A stretch of 64,000 bases of DNA from Candidatus Caenarcanales bacterium (GTDB lineage: Bacteria > Cyanobacteriota > Vampirovibrionia > LMEP-6097): assembly GCA_022447685.1 (NCBI GenBank), contig JAKVAO010000001.1, forward strand, positions 1 through 64,000. Reading direction: 5' to 3'. The notes under the pieces are model-generated. The model had not been told where the DNA came from. It was given only the letters and a program-made list of their open reading frames with translations, and searched no databases. Below are positions 63,859 to 64,000 of this stretch, piece by piece. The translations under genes and the position numbers were made by a program. The first letter of the stretch is position 1, and every line of letters starts with the position of its first letter.

Positions 63859-63883
63859 CCTCATCTTAACCTTATGACTATAT
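63854..63883 (+). promoter_or_regulatory. Pho-box-like direct repeat
   Basis: CTTAACCT (63854-63861), 3 nt, CTTAACCT (63865-63872), 3 nt, then a degenerate third copy GACTATAT (63876-63883). The cyanobacterial SphR/PhoB Pho box is 8-bp CTTAACCT-type repeats separated by 3 bp, which is exactly this. It suggests that a phosphate-regulated gene starts just beyond the window. Confidence 0.6.
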
Positions 63884-64000
63884 AAGGCAGGCTTGAGAAT
63901 TTTTTGACAAAGAATTTGAAATTTTTTTGATTTTTTTCTTTGCAGAAAATAATTGATCAAGACTTCTTATGATTAAGAGTGCTGAGATAGTCTGCAAGCA

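Larger units (their letters stand above)
63700..64000. other. non-coding end region with two hairpins and a Pho-box-like repeat
   Basis: No ORF of note. It contains two long hairpins (listed separately), then a CTTAACCT direct repeat and a TTGACA at 63904-63909. The 3' part looks like the promoter region of a plus-strand gene beyond the window. Confidence 0.6.

Overview
This is a 64 kb AT-rich stretch (roughly one third G+C by eye) of a bacterial chromosome. The organism looks like a flagellated, Gram-negative (diderm) bacterium. It has two flagellins, each with a sigma-28-type promoter, a secretin and a type IV pilin-like protein, an LptD/OstA-like outer-membrane protein, and many lipoproteins and Sec-exported small proteins. 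Three weak signals point to the Cyanobacteriota neighbourhood (Melainabacteria/Vampirovibrionia or Margulisbacteria type): the LptD-like protein, a direct repeat with exactly the cyanobacterial Pho-box layout, and the mix of metabolic genes. Against a true cyanobacterium, rpmD (L30) and rpsN (S14) are present inside the ribosomal operon. Taxonomy is inference only. I saw no tRNA, rRNA, CRISPR, insertion sequence or prophage.

Layout. 1-2.8 kb: small unknown genes and a 719-residue protein with a caspase-like His...Cys C-terminus. 2.8-4.3 kb: two related exported proteins. 4.9-10.5 kb: a minus-strand arginine succinyltransferase (AST) operon, M20 peptidase-astA-astD-astB. About 700 bp of strange 119-bp repeats separates astD from astB. 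Each repeat carries a Shine-Dalgarno and a start codon resembling the astB start, and an internal block of the array is inverted. 10.9-15.0 kb: a minus-strand operon of a Zn-ribbon/Lys-Ala-rich protein, a secretin, an exported protein, a small ORF and a degenerate tyrosine-recombinase-like protein. 15-27 kb: YkgJ-type protein, methyltransferase, RodA, an exported protein that appears to start at ACG, M23 peptidase, trpB, lysS-pilin, ispH-ABC permease, AEC transporter. 27.4-31.3 kb: two flagellins and the LptD-like gene. 31.3-44.8 kb: recF-DciA-like gene, thyX, a Ca/Na exchanger, orphan atpB with a His-rich insert, a DUF318 permease, ligA, typA, rmuC, holA.

44.9-54.1 kb is the S10/spc ribosomal operon from rplB (L2) to secY, compact, with many start/stop overlaps. 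The usual first genes rpsJ-rplC-rplD-rplW are not in front of rplB. 54-56.7 kb: ribD-mazG on the minus strand. 57-63.4 kb: two unknown genes, a cytidine deaminase that carries a lipoprotein signal, and sbcD-sbcC. The window ends with a TIGR03643-type small protein, two long hairpins and a Pho-box-like promoter pointing out of the window.

The most unusual element is the 119-bp array between astD and astB. It looks like an amplified and partly inverted astB translation-initiation region. Next come the lipoprotein-type cytidine deaminase, the ACG-start exported protein, the recombinase-like protein that has lost its catalytic residues, and the caspase-like protein.
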